58,020 nucleotides of DNA from Desulfobacterales bacterium (GCA_028282295.1 JANQIE010000041.1:1-58020), one strand, 5' to 3'. Counted from the first letter of the stretch, positions 24,246 through 32,655 are shown. Translations and numbers: made by a program. The notes: a model not told the origin generated them from the letters alone.

Positions 24246-24951
24246 GCCGATCAAACCCAAACGGATATCCGACCAGGTTTTTGAGCAGATCCGGGAACTT
24301 ATTTTCCGAGGCCAGCTCAAACCCGGCGAACAACTGATTCCCGAACGGGAACTGGCGTCCGCCTTGGAAGTCAGCCGCACCACCGTGCGTGATGCCATCA
24401 ACAAACTGGTGGTGATGGGATTGCTCGAACAAAAACAGGGACAGGGCACATTTGTGCGTGAACCGGACGACCGCCGCCAATCTTCCATAGCCGCGGCCAT
24501 GGGGCTTTTGGACGCCACGGTCGAAGACCTGCAGGAGGTGCGGATGGGCCTGGAATGCAACGCCGCCGCCCTGGCCGCGCAACGGGCGGTGGAACGCGAT
24601 CTTCACTTTTTGGAAAAAAGTCTCGACGAAATGCAAAAGGAAGTCGAAAGCAGCCGCCTCGGCACACAGGCGGATCTTGCTTTTCACATGGCGATTTCTT
24701 ATGCCACCAAAAATCCGGTACAAATTCAAATCATGAAGCGGTTTTACGATTTTCTTTTTTCAGGCATCAAAACCAACCTGCTGGCCCTGTACCGCGAGCC
24801 GCAAAACGTCGAACGTATCCTGGCGCAACACCGAAGCATTTTTGATGCCATCAAAGCGCACGACTCCAAACGGGCCTACGACGCGATGGAGGCTCACATT
24901 ACTTTCGTGATGAATTTTTTCAGAAACCTGAACGCTGACGCATCGCCTTAA
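24223..24951 (+). CDS. GntR-family regulator, FadR subfamily
   Basis: A 242-residue regulator. Residues 12-78 form the GntR winged helix (QVFEQIRELIFRGQLKPGEQ, then ELASALEVSRTTVRDAINKL). The C-terminal all-helical FCD domain has the metal/ligand pattern with D149, H153 and H200-type residues (DLAFHMAISYATKN, AQHRSIFDAIKAHD, EAHITFVMNFF). Such proteins sense small organic acids. It is coupled by overlap to the Fe-S gene and probably controls both its own operon and the divergent TRAP genes through the two TGGTNNNACCA sites. Confidence 0.92.
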   Translation: MPIPVTLKPIKPKRISDQVFEQIRELIFRGQLKPGEQLIPERELASALEVSRTTVRDAINKLVVMGLLEQKQGQGTFVREPDDRRQSSIAAAMGLLDATVEDLQEVRMGLECNAAALAAQRAVERDLHFLEKSLDEMQKEVESSRLGTQADLAFHMAISYATKNPVQIQIMKRFYDFLFSGIKTNLLALYREPQNVERILAQHRSIFDAIKAHDSKRAYDAMEAHITFVMNFFRNLNADASP

Positions 24952-24995
24952 GCCTGCCAGCCCCAATTGGACCGCTATGTAGCGACTCTTTTAAT

Positions 24996-25760
24996 CTAAA
25001 GTCCCAGTCCAAAGAGAGACCCCGCTGATTCCGGCGGTCTCGTCCTAGTTGAATCCAAATGCGCGCGGATCTCTTTTTCAACTTGCGCCTCAACCTTTTC
25101 TGCGGGGGCTTCAACATCATAATTGTTCTCAATCCCCCGGTCTCTATCCATCACGGCCTGAATTGCCAGTTGGTTCAAATTGTGGTCTACTTCATGCGCG
25201 AATGTGATCACCATGGCTTGTTCCTTGCTTAGTCCTTTCACCAATGCCAACCGCTCGTGGTTCGGCTCAAAAAGTGTGATGGTCGCCTCTTTGTAGTAAC
25301 GATCTCCTTTGCTATCCACGCTGACAGCCGGCGAACCATCAAAAATGCCTTTTTCTTTATCCCAGTTAAGTATATTGCCACTGATATCATGAGGTTGATG
25401 CATCCCATGGGCGACCGTATTGTGTTCTTTGGAAATCCTAAAATTGACTTTACCTTCGCTTTTAGACAGGCGCATAAACTGCTTGCGGGCTGTTTTGCTA
25501 CCGGATTCATTGATCATTTTGCTGATCGCTTTTATATTATCCGATGCATTCCCGCTTAATCGAATTTTACCGTTTCTGACCCTAGCCCTGATCGATTTGC
25601 CATCTGAGCCTACAAGCCCCCCACTTCTGTCTGTATCTTTGCGCTGTTTACTATTTACGGTTTTAGTGCCGGGTGCAGGCGCCTTATCCTTTTTCTTTGG
25701 TGCTACGTCTCGTTGTTTTGAGGATACGTCTCGTTTATTACGATCGACTTTAGCAGGCAT
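24996..25760 (-). CDS. Orphan HExxH (zincin-like) protein
   Basis: A 254-residue protein I do not recognise by name. Residues 1-70 are basic and low-complexity (Lys/Arg/Ser/Asp-rich), with no membrane helix. The middle has beta-rich sequence (KIRLSGNASDNIKAISKMIN), and near residue 195 comes ITFAHEVDHNLNQLA, an HExxH zinc-protease signature, followed by Glu-rich helices that could supply the third ligand. The stop is after a short Gly/Leu tail. Start ATG at 25760 after AAGGAGAGCTCGC. The layout recalls secreted zincin effectors or toxins with a disordered leader. A family A repeat follows 48 bp away. Compare the second HExxH protein at 31482. Confidence 0.7.
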   Translation of the reverse strand: MPAKVDRNKRDVSSKQRDVAPKKKDKAPAPGTKTVNSKQRKDTDRSGGLVGSDGKSIRARVRNGKIRLSGNASDNIKAISKMINESGSKTARKQFMRLSKSEGKVNFRISKEHNTVAHGMHQPHDISGNILNWDKEKGIFDGSPAVSVDSKGDRYYKEATITLFEPNHERLALVKGLSKEQAMVITFAHEVDHNLNQLAIQAVMDRDRGIENNYDVEAPAEKVEAQVEKEIRAHLDSTRTRPPESAGSLFGLGL

Positions 25761-25808
25761 GCGAGCTCTCCTTATTGTCTTATAACGGAAATTTTATACC
25801 ATTGACTT

Positions 25809-25973
25809 GTGTCCATCCGGAAATAGTAGCTTTTGGTTCAGGCCAAGGCCGCAACGAATTTGAAACCGCAGGCGTAGCAAGGCTACATCGCAAGAACATG
25901 AATGGCAGCGCCATTATTTCAAATTCGTGAGAACACCGGCCTGGACCAAAAGATGCTAATTCCGGATGGACAC
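25809..25973. repeat. Family A palindromic element, long variant (165 bp)
   Basis: Same ends and core as the 143-bp copies (reverse orientation) plus about 22 extra bases between core and right stem, also present in the copy at 97-190. Flanking hexamers TGACTT (25803-25808) and TAACTT (25974-25979) agree at 5 of 6. Confidence 0.88.
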
Positions 25974-26024
25974 TAACTTATGCCGTCCATACGGTCAACT
26001 CAATTGTCTAAACGGCGTCCCGCC

Positions 26025-26081
26025 GCGGCAAAAAAATATCCCAAATTCCGGTTCGAATTTGGGATATTCATTTTTTGCCGC
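26025..26081 (-). terminator. Terminator downstream of the lipoylation cluster
   Basis: GCGGCAAAAAAATATCCCAA and the complementary TTGGGATATT, TTTTTTGCCGC form a long stem around a CCGGTTCG loop. On the minus strand the stem itself ends in a T-rich stretch. It lies 29 bp past the stop of the gene at 26110. Confidence 0.75.
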
Positions 26082-26109
26082 AGCCTTTCAGGCGCGCGAA
26101 AAAATAGGT

Positions 26110-27207
26110 TCAAACAATATGGTGCTGCACCTTGCGAGCATCGGCCTCATCATCTGACGGCGGCAACCCCATCTGTTTGCGAATGCGTTGAATATCTTTC
26201 CGGCTGGTTGCAAACGGAAAGTTGCGGATATCCGGACCGGGGCGGGAATTGCCGAAGGGCCGGTTGCAGGCCACCTCACCGTCGCGCCCCTCGCAACCGC
26301 TGGTGCGAAATGGTTCACCGGACTCGATAATCGTATCAAGTTCATATGCTTCCAGACCGAATTCAAGAATCCGCCCCGCCGCGTTATACGCAAACCGGGC
26401 CTGGTGGCTCAACCCTTTGTCGATCAGGTAGCGGGCCAACTGTATGCGGCGGTACTGATCCATGGGCGGCATCGGATGGTCGCCCATCTGGGATTCAGCC
26501 TCGGGAAAATAGGAAAAAAGATGGGTGCAGCCGCCCATGTCCCTGGCCCGCTGCATGGTCCGCACCATCTGCGCTTCGGTTTCGCCCATGCCGGTCATCA
26601 GGTGCACCCCGGCGTTGCCGCGTCCAAACACGGCTAAGGCGTCGGCATAACACTGCCAGTAACGCTCCCACTGGTGCGGGCCGCCGACTCCCGTACCCCT
26701 GAATTTGTCGAACAGAACGGGTGTGGCCAGATCTACGGCCACACCGACCTTGTCGGCCCCGGCAGCTTGAAAGGCGACCAGATCATCCCTGCAAATAACG
26801 GTCGGTGCCACCAGCAGGGAAACCGGCACATCGACCTGGTCGCGTATACGCGTGCAGATATCCTTGGTATCCTGCACGCTGCGCTTGTGGGTGATCATCG
26901 AAAGACAGACCCGTTTGACCCGTTTGGGGCGCCGGCGAATCCGCTCGATGATGTCATCCAGGGCATAGGTCGGCCAGGACACCCGGATAAAACTCTTCTC
27001 GGTGTACTCGCCGCTGCGTTTCTTGGACAGACCGCAGTAAGCGCACCTGGCGCCGCAGCCGGCCCCGTATGTCAACAACAGATTGATGCAATACAGTTTG
27101 GCGTTGCGGTAGAATATGCCCGGCACATAGTCCAGCGTCATTGCCGCGGCCAGACTCATCCGCAAATATTCGGGACTCTCCTTGACGCGCGCTTCGGTGG
27201 TTGCCAT
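26110..27207 (-). CDS. lipS1: Radical SAM lipoyl synthase component LipS1 (probable)
   Basis: A 365-residue biotin-synthase-like radical SAM enzyme. The SAM cluster motif is CGARCAYC (Cys51, 55, 58). The C-terminal part has FRTSGCEGRDGEVACNRPFG, cysteines that could hold an auxiliary cluster as sulfur donor. In the LipS1/LipS2 system, two such proteins together insert the two sulfurs of lipoyl groups, replacing LipA. The call rests on the neighbourhood: a second radical SAM protein, an FAD reductase-like protein and a lipoate-ligase fusion all in one run. Which of the two radical SAM proteins is LipS1 is less certain. True biotin synthase is unlikely since no bio genes are near. Confidence 0.75.
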   Translation of the reverse strand: MATTEARVKESPEYLRMSLAAAMTLDYVPGIFYRNAKLYCINLLLTYGAGCGARCAYCGLSKKRSGEYTEKSFIRVSWPTYALDDIIERIRRRPKRVKRVCLSMITHKRSVQDTKDICTRIRDQVDVPVSLLVAPTVICRDDLVAFQAAGADKVGVAVDLATPVLFDKFRGTGVGGPHQWERYWQCYADALAVFGRGNAGVHLMTGMGETEAQMVRTMQRARDMGGCTHLFSYFPEAESQMGDHPMPPMDQYRRIQLARYLIDKGLSHQARFAYNAAGRILEFGLEAYELDTIIESGEPFRTSGCEGRDGEVACNRPFGNSRPGPDIRNFPFATSRKDIQRIRKQMGLPPSDDEADARKVQHHIV

Positions 27208-27234
27208 GAATTATTCTCCTTTAATGATTTTCGG

Positions 27235-28179
27235 TTACCACGACGGGCTCGCAAAATCCTGGTCGACACTGCAACAGGTCCGCTGATAGCGAATATCCAA
27301 ACCGTAGTTCTTCGCATGGGCGATCGCCTCGTCGGAAGGGATCGCCATGCGGTTGACCCCGGCGTCGATGGCCAGCATTTCCAATTCATGGCTGCCCCGC
27401 TGGCGGGCACACCCTAAACTGATGCGCGCGTCGGGCAGTTTCAGGCGCGCCTCGGCAAGGATCGCCGCCACCTCTGCGGCACGCAACCTGGGACTGCCGT
27501 AAACCGGTGTGCCGGGGATCTGCATCAGCGCCACAATAACCACCTGGGCCACGTCATAGCCGGCCAACATGTCGATCGCCGCGCGTTCACCTTTGATTTG
27601 CCCGTAATTCAAACCACAAACAACATGGGGCACAATCGGCAAACCTGCCTCCCGGAGTGCGGCCAGGGAAGACTTGATTCGCTCCACACCAAAGGGCACG
27701 TGATAGATCTTCTGCAGGGTTTCGTCATCGCCGATAACGTCGATCAAGGCCTGGTCGACCCCTGCATTTTTAAGCGCCTTGGCCGTCACCACGTCAATCA
27801 AGCCACTATGCACCGAAACTACCAGCCCGGTGCGCTGTTTGACTTCAGCCAGGGCCGCCAGAAACGGCTGCCAGGGCAGGCGGCCGTTTTCGTCGCAACC
27901 ACCGCTGATCAGAACCCCATGATTCCCTTTTTCTTCCAGCTTGAGGCACTTGTCAACCAATTGCCCGGGTGAATCAGTATCGATCATCGGTGCCAGGATT
28001 CTGGCCCGGCAGTGATCGCACTGCAGGGCACAACGGTCGCCGGTGATGGATGCCGCAGGATACCGGCCGGCAAGACCGTCATAGGCAAACATCCCCGGCA
28101 GGTAGAACGTAATCTGCCTGCCGAATGTGCGCCAGCTCTGCCGCCGCGCCGCTTCAAGTTTCAAGGTCAGGTTCGGCAT
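27235..28179 (-). CDS. lipS2: Radical SAM lipoyl synthase component LipS2 (probable)
   Basis: A 314-residue radical SAM protein with CALQCDHC (Cys50, 54, 57), the glycine-rich strand HGVLISGGCDENGRLPW near residue 95 and a C-terminal RYQRTCCSV cysteine pair. It is a second, distinct radical SAM enzyme next to the LipS1 candidate, as in archaea and some bacteria that make lipoyl groups without LipA. Its start overlaps the end of the FAD-protein gene by 26 bp. Confidence 0.73.
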   Translation of the reverse strand: MPNLTLKLEAARRQSWRTFGRQITFYLPGMFAYDGLAGRYPAASITGDRCALQCDHCRARILAPMIDTDSPGQLVDKCLKLEEKGNHGVLISGGCDENGRLPWQPFLAALAEVKQRTGLVVSVHSGLIDVVTAKALKNAGVDQALIDVIGDDETLQKIYHVPFGVERIKSSLAALREAGLPIVPHVVCGLNYGQIKGERAAIDMLAGYDVAQVVIVALMQIPGTPVYGSPRLRAAEVAAILAEARLKLPDARISLGCARQRGSHELEMLAIDAGVNRMAIPSDEAIAHAKNYGLDIRYQRTCCSVDQDFASPSW

Positions 28180-29233
28180 AGTACTCCCTGAAAGCCACCC
28201 AGCAGGATTTGATTATCCGGTCGAATTGCGACCAGCGGGCTTCCATGAATTGGCGGCGCTGATGCGCCCGTGTCAGGGTATCGGCCCACAGGTCCCGCCA
28301 TTGGCGTTCATAACCGGCAAGTTGTGACACGTGCGCCGCCTGCACGGCTTTGGCCGCCCACTTGCCGGCCATGGCACCGCAGGAGACGGCCGCAAAAATA
28401 CCCGCACCGGTGATCGGATGGGTTTGCCCCGCAGCATCACCGGCCAGCATGACATTCCTTTTAACGGTCGCCTTCAGGGGTGCCGCCGGAATCCAACCGC
28501 CGGTATACCCCTTTGGCTCTCCCATTATCCTGCCGTCTTGCACCAGCCGGTCCTTGAACGCGAGCAGTAATTGCTTCAAAGAAACCCTGGTTCGCGCCCG
28601 GCGCTTGACGCCAAGACCGATATTGGCCCATTGCCCGCGGGGAAACAGCCATCCGTAACCCGCATAAATATCAGGGTCGAGATAGACTTCGGTTTGCGCC
28701 AACGGCCGAACCAGCTTCATTTTCAACTGCGCCGCCGGCATCAGGGCCTTATTGACCAGACCGATCCGGCGGCCGACAGCCGAATGCGGCCCGTCGGCAC
28801 CGATAAGCACCTGGTACCGTACCGACCGCCGGCCGGCGGCACACGTTAACAAGGCCTGCCCCTTATCCGGATCAAAAGTGACAACCCGCGTAGCCAGGCG
28901 CACATCGGCGCCGGCCTCGCGCGCCTTGGCCACCAGAGCCTGATCAAAGCGGTCGCGGGCCACGATAAAACCCGGCGCAACGGTATGCTTGACATCACAA
29001 CCCGGCACATGGGTGCGCATCCCCGCGATCTTCTGCACCACCACATCCCGCGCCACCCCGGCCTGCCCCAACAGCGGCGCGGGAATATATTCGGCACACT
29101 GGACCGGCACCCCCACCGCAGCGCGTCGTTCAGCCACGATAACTCCCAGCCCGGCCCGCGCCGCCGCACACGCAGCAGACGCACCCGCCGGCCCGGCACC
29201 GACAATCAGTATGTCACATTCTTCGTTTAGCAT
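28154..29233 (-). CDS. lipT: FAD-dependent geranylgeranyl-reductase-like oxidoreductase (probable LipT)
   Basis: A 359-residue flavoprotein from the ATG at 29233; a TTG five codons upstream is possible, and neither has a clear ribosome binding site. DILIVGAGPAGASAACAAAR is the Rossmann FAD motif, ADGPHSAVGRRIGL the DG motif, and VMLAGDAAGQTHPITGAGIF the second FAD-binding motif. The overall family is geranylgeranyl reductase, but within a LipS1/LipS2 cluster such a protein is called LipT and is thought to supply electrons. If not LipT, it would be a lipid or quinone side-chain reductase. Confidence 0.72.
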   Translation of the reverse strand: MLNEECDILIVGAGPAGASAACAAARAGLGVIVAERRAAVGVPVQCAEYIPAPLLGQAGVARDVVVQKIAGMRTHVPGCDVKHTVAPGFIVARDRFDQALVAKAREAGADVRLATRVVTFDPDKGQALLTCAAGRRSVRYQVLIGADGPHSAVGRRIGLVNKALMPAAQLKMKLVRPLAQTEVYLDPDIYAGYGWLFPRGQWANIGLGVKRRARTRVSLKQLLLAFKDRLVQDGRIMGEPKGYTGGWIPAAPLKATVKRNVMLAGDAAGQTHPITGAGIFAAVSCGAMAGKWAAKAVQAAHVSQLAGYERQWRDLWADTLTRAHQRRQFMEARWSQFDRIIKSCWVAFREYYAEPDLET

Positions 29234-29540
29234 CGTTGGGTAGTACAATCAGGAATTCAATGTTAATCACTTAAACTATCCGATGAGTCGAAAGAGATGA
29301 ATAACAATGTGGGCAAAACTGCATGTCGAAGCCTGATAATAACACTTAGGCATCTTTGCGATATCTCCTGGATTCCCGCCTGCGCGGAAATGACGAAGCA
29401 GGTTTTACTTCGTCGTGTTTAGGCGTCATTCCCGCGCAGGCGGAAATCCAGTAAATGTCACAAAATGCGCAAATTGTTTGTTCCGGCGACTCACCGCAAC
29501 GTAAACAGGCATTCCATCTTTTTTATAAAGATCGCCAACC
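29234..29540. other. Gap between lipT and lipoate ligase genes
   Basis: About 300 bp with no gene. It holds the repeat at 29368-29451. A promoter for lipT-lipS2-lipS1 is probably in the part near 29234-29300, but I cannot place it. Confidence 0.5.
29368..29451. repeat. Palindromic repeat with CTGGATTCCCGCCTGCGCGG arms
   Basis: CTGGATTCCCGCCTGCGCGG at the left is mirrored by CCGCGCAGGCGGAAATCCAG at the right, with AATGACG/CGTCATT completing the stem. This is the widespread CCCGC..GCGGG AATGACG-type intergenic repeat of many proteobacteria. Confidence 0.8.
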
Positions 29541-31106
29541 TCAATTCTTAATTGCCAGATCGATTACTTTGTTGAGCAGTTCCAGGTTCAACTCGGTTTG
29601 ACTTTCGAATTTGCCGGCATAGGCTTCCCTGGCCTGATCCAGGTCGTAGCAGGTGGTGTTGTCGATATCGAGCAGAATGCCCGGCACGCCGGCTTTTTTA
29701 AAATCATCCATGTGCTTGATAAAAAACGGCTGGCAGCAGCAACCAATAAAGGCCCTGGCACCGCGGTCGCGCATTTTGCGCAGCTCGGCCATTAAATCTT
29801 CGAAGCTGGTCACGCAGACAAGTTTCATCTTGCGGCGCAGGCCCAGTGCCCAGGCCGGCCCCACACTGCAATCGCCGCAGGCCCGGCATGCCTTGGCGTA
29901 GCGCAGGTCGCAGTCGGTCAGTTTGGCGCAGTACGGCAAAAGTAAAACCGACGGTTTTCGACGAATCACTTCTTCAAATGAACCGTTGGTCACACAAATC
30001 TGATTGCAGTGTTCGAGCGTCAGGCCGTGGCGGCTGATGGCGACTTTCTCCAGGGCCTGCTCCAGCGCCACGGAAAAAGCGCTGCTCGTCATGCCGGGAA
30101 TTTGCATGCGGCCTGACTGAAAATGGGCGTCGATCTTCTGGCGCAGTTGTTCCCGGTCCAGCGGCATGCCGCGCAAATCCGCCTCTAGATCATAAAGGGC
30201 GCGGGGCGGAAAAGATAAAAAATCGCCCGTGATGTAGATGTCCTTTAGTCGCTTTTGAGGCAGGTTGACCACCAGGGTGAACCGCACCAGACCGGCACCG
30301 GTTTTATAAGCGGCCTGCACGACCTCGCGTTTTTGATAGGTGGGATTCACGCGGTTGATCCAGTCATCCGACTGGAAGCGGGCGAGCTTTTCCCGGAACA
30401 ATTTTTCTTCGGCCGCTGTCAACCCCCCCGGCTCCAATTTGATGTCGAGATGCTTTTCAAACCCGTACTGAATGGCGGCCTTGATCTGCTCCAGGGTGGG
30501 AGTGTACCCGAGTTCCCAATTCAAACAGGTGACCCGCTCCTTGACCGAGTCGATCTCCTTGGCCTTGAGTTTTTCGACCGGTATCCGCAGCGCCTTGAGC
30601 ATGGTGTCGACATCAAAGTCGACCAGCATGGTCCCCTGGAAAAGAAAGGCTTCTTCCGACTCCGTGCCGCCGGTACCGGAAATCTTGCGCCCCTTGACCT
30701 CGATATCGTTGCGCGGCCGGAAATCGGCCTGCACGCCCAAACGCGCCAGGGCGGTCACCACCGGATCGCAGAGCCGGCGGAACAACCGGCCGGTAGGCAA
30801 GCGTAGGTTGAAAAACGCCTTGTCGCAAATCACTTCCCAACCGAGCTGATTTTCGTCGAAAAAGATCGCCCCGCCGCCGGTCACCCGGCGATTGATCTCG
30901 ATATTGTGCTCGCGGCAGTACTGCGTGCGAATCTCTTCCTGCACGCTCTGGTGATAGCCCACCAACACCGACCGGGGTTTGAATTGCAGAAAATGGACCG
31001 TGTCCGGTGTTTTCTGCTCACCCTTGAGTTCAACCAGCGTTTCGTCCAACGCCATGTTTTGCGCCGCCGTCATGGGCGGGGTGTCGAGTAGTCGCCAAGT
31101 AACCAT
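29541..31106 (-). CDS. Lipoate-protein ligase (LplA + C-terminal domain) fused to DUF116
   Basis: A 521-residue three-part protein. Residues 1-255: LplA catalytic domain with the lipoate-binding RRVTGGGAIF (73-82) and the DIEVKGRKISGTGG lysine loop. Residues about 280-370: LplA accessory C-terminal domain (IYITGDFLSFPP). Residues about 382-521: a DUF116 domain with cysteines LLPYCAKLTDCDLRYAKACR, CGDC and IGCCCQPF. I take the ATG at 31106, where LplA homology starts (VTWRLLDTPPMTAAQNMALDE); the frame stays open through an upstream repeat to 31307 but that part is repeat-encoded. It should attach octanoate or lipoate to carrier proteins for LipS1/LipS2. The DUF116 part may bind an Fe-S cluster. 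Confidence 0.85.
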   Translation of the reverse strand: MVTWRLLDTPPMTAAQNMALDETLVELKGEQKTPDTVHFLQFKPRSVLVGYHQSVQEEIRTQYCREHNIEINRRVTGGGAIFFDENQLGWEVICDKAFFNLRLPTGRLFRRLCDPVVTALARLGVQADFRPRNDIEVKGRKISGTGGTESEEAFLFQGTMLVDFDVDTMLKALRIPVEKLKAKEIDSVKERVTCLNWELGYTPTLEQIKAAIQYGFEKHLDIKLEPGGLTAAEEKLFREKLARFQSDDWINRVNPTYQKREVVQAAYKTGAGLVRFTLVVNLPQKRLKDIYITGDFLSFPPRALYDLEADLRGMPLDREQLRQKIDAHFQSGRMQIPGMTSSAFSVALEQALEKVAISRHGLTLEHCNQICVTNGSFEEVIRRKPSVLLLPYCAKLTDCDLRYAKACRACGDCSVGPAWALGLRRKMKLVCVTSFEDLMAELRKMRDRGARAFIGCCCQPFFIKHMDDFKKAGVPGILLDIDNTTCYDLDQAREAYAGKFESQTELNLELLNKVIDLAIKN

Positions 31107-31146
31107 GGTAAAGGCAATTAAGAATTTGGAATTGAGAATTAAGGTT

Positions 31147-31236
31147 ATTGTCGTTTTGATTCTGGACCCCGGCTTTCGCCGGGGTGACAAATGTTTTTTC
31201 CTGTTTTGTTCCGGACCAGTCGTGGACGCGATCAGC
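31147..31236. repeat. Dispersed repeat C, second copy
   Basis: Carries CCCCGGCTTTCGCCGGGG, TGACAA, a T-run and GTGGACGCGATCAG in the same order as 19048-19147. It lies in the leader of the lipoate ligase gene. Confidence 0.7.
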
Positions 31237-31314
31237 AGGTAGGGTGGGCCGTGCCCACCAACTGGATGATTTCCAGATCCAGTTCCTTTGATCAATCGTA
31301 CAACCACTCAGATA

Positions 31315-31457
31315 GTGTCCATCCGGAAATAGTAGATTTTGGTTCAGGCCAAGGCCGCAGCGAATTTGAAACCGCAGGCGTAGCAAGGCTACGTCGAGGA
31401 TTTCAAATTCGTGAGAACGCCGGCCTGGACCAAAAGATGCTATTTCCGGATGGGCAC
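31315..31457. repeat. Family A palindromic element (143 bp)
   Basis: Complete copy in reverse orientation (core CCGCAGGCGTAGC / GCTACGTCGAGG). It ends 24 bp before the HExxH gene at 31482. Flanks CAGATA and AAGCCA agree at only 3 of 6. Confidence 0.9.
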
Positions 31458-31481
31458 AAGCCAATAAATGGAGACTGAATT

Positions 31482-32453
31482 ATGCTCTATGGATTACCGC
31501 ATCAGCACCAGGGCTCGATGAATAGCTCGTTTGACAGCAATCCCACTGCGCATCGCCCGCCCGATATCCGTGTTCTGTACGGTGTTGAAAGACCACCCCA
31601 AGACATCGCGCCGCCTGAATTGGACATCGACGGCATGTACGGTCAAATTATGCAAATGCTGCAAACGCTCATGCAGTTGTTTGCCCGGTTTAGTGGTCGG
31701 TTCGGTGGCGGGGCTTCTTCTGTCGGCGGTACCGGTAAAGCGTCACCGGCAGTTGCCGGCGGGGGGGCGCCACCGGCAATCAAATCTTATGCGCCTTCAC
31801 CGCCGCCAACGAAATCAACCGCACCGCAAGGGGCCGTTGCCGCGCCGTCGCAGGCTGAACCGGCATCGCCGCAAACGGCAACACCGGTTAACGCGGCTGC
31901 TGTGGACCACGATGTTGACAAACCGCTCAGTTTTGACGGTGAGTACAATGCACCCCGAGGGAAGGTCTTTCCGACCGGTAATGTGAAAAATGCAGGCTAT
32001 ACCAATCCGGTAAAAGATCCCTCCGGGGCCCAAAGCACCCCTGTCACGTCAGCGTTTACGATTGATGGCAGCCCTGAATGGAAAAGCCGGGTCATTGATG
32101 CTCTAAACCAGTTAAAAACGGATTCGCCGGACTATTATAAAATGGTTTACAGCTATGTCGCAGGTTTTAAGGAAGTGCCTTCAGATCCGGGTATCAATTC
32201 AAGCGAGGACAATCCGGTATACAAGATTACTTTTCCGGAAACAAAAGATAACGCTTGGTTAAAATCGATCATCGTTCACGAGGCATGGCATGTTGTGCAA
32301 GAAAGAGAAGGCCTGTTCGGCGAAAGAAAAGAACCGGCGGACAACAGAGCGCAAAACGCCCAGGATATCCAATTCGACTATCTGGAATCGATTGGTGAGG
32401 CAAAACACGCCCAGTATGTTTTAAACGCGGACGGGAGTCATTGGCGCAAATAA
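31482..32453 (+). CDS. Second orphan HExxH (zincin-like) protein
   Basis: A 323-residue protein of no named family. Residues 1-50 are polar and Pro-rich, 50-75 a short amphipathic Met/Leu/Gln helix (IMQMLQTLMQLFARF), and 75-145 a low-complexity Ala/Pro/Gly/Ser linker. The C-terminal half is folded: PEWKSRVIDALNQLKTDSPD, then at about residue 266 SIIVHEAWHVVQEREG, an HExxH zinc motif with a following Gln/Glu helix. No signal peptide or membrane helix. Start after GGAGACTGAATT. The disordered leader plus zincin domain suggests a secreted effector or toxin. Unlike the protein at 24996 in sequence but alike in design. Confidence 0.68.
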   Translation: MLYGLPHQHQGSMNSSFDSNPTAHRPPDIRVLYGVERPPQDIAPPELDIDGMYGQIMQMLQTLMQLFARFSGRFGGGASSVGGTGKASPAVAGGGAPPAIKSYAPSPPPTKSTAPQGAVAAPSQAEPASPQTATPVNAAAVDHDVDKPLSFDGEYNAPRGKVFPTGNVKNAGYTNPVKDPSGAQSTPVTSAFTIDGSPEWKSRVIDALNQLKTDSPDYYKMVYSYVAGFKEVPSDPGINSSEDNPVYKITFPETKDNAWLKSIIVHEAWHVVQEREGLFGERKEPADNRAQNAQDIQFDYLESIGEAKHAQYVLNADGSHWRK

Positions 32454-32501
32454 AAAATGACTATTCGCTTGGGGAACCGGTTCCGGCGTGTCGCCGACCT
32501 T

Positions 32502-32545
32502 AGGGCTCACGAAAAAAATAATTTTATTTTTTTTGTGAGCCCTTC
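32502..32545. repeat. Mini family B hairpin
   Basis: TAGGGCTCACG and GTGAGCCCT arms enclose A- and T-runs. It looks like the two outer ends of family B joined without the middle, and it may act as terminator for the gene at 31482. Confidence 0.65.
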
Positions 32546-32615
32546 ACGATTGTGTGGGGGCGGATTTTGTTTTTGCATTGATGATCTGGATTTGATTTGG
32601 CATTCCCAGCTGATT

Positions 32616-32642
32616 ACTCCCCTCCCGCCAGGGGAGGGGAGT
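32616..32642 (-). terminator. GC-rich hairpin 3' of the ThiC-family gene
   Basis: ACTCCCCTCCC and GGGGAGGGGAGT form a strong stem 14 bp beyond the minus-strand stop at 32656. There is no T-run, so it may instead be a common intergenic repeat or an RNA-stabilising stem. Confidence 0.45.
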
Positions 32643-32655
32643 ATATACTTCTATC

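Noticed and set aside
26110-27207. Call as true biotin synthase BioB
   Set aside because: No other biotin genes nearby; a second radical SAM gene and a lipoate ligase point to LipS1.
31107-31307. 67-codon N-terminal extension of the lipoate ligase
   Set aside because: Encoded by repeat C; LplA homology begins at the ATG at 31106.
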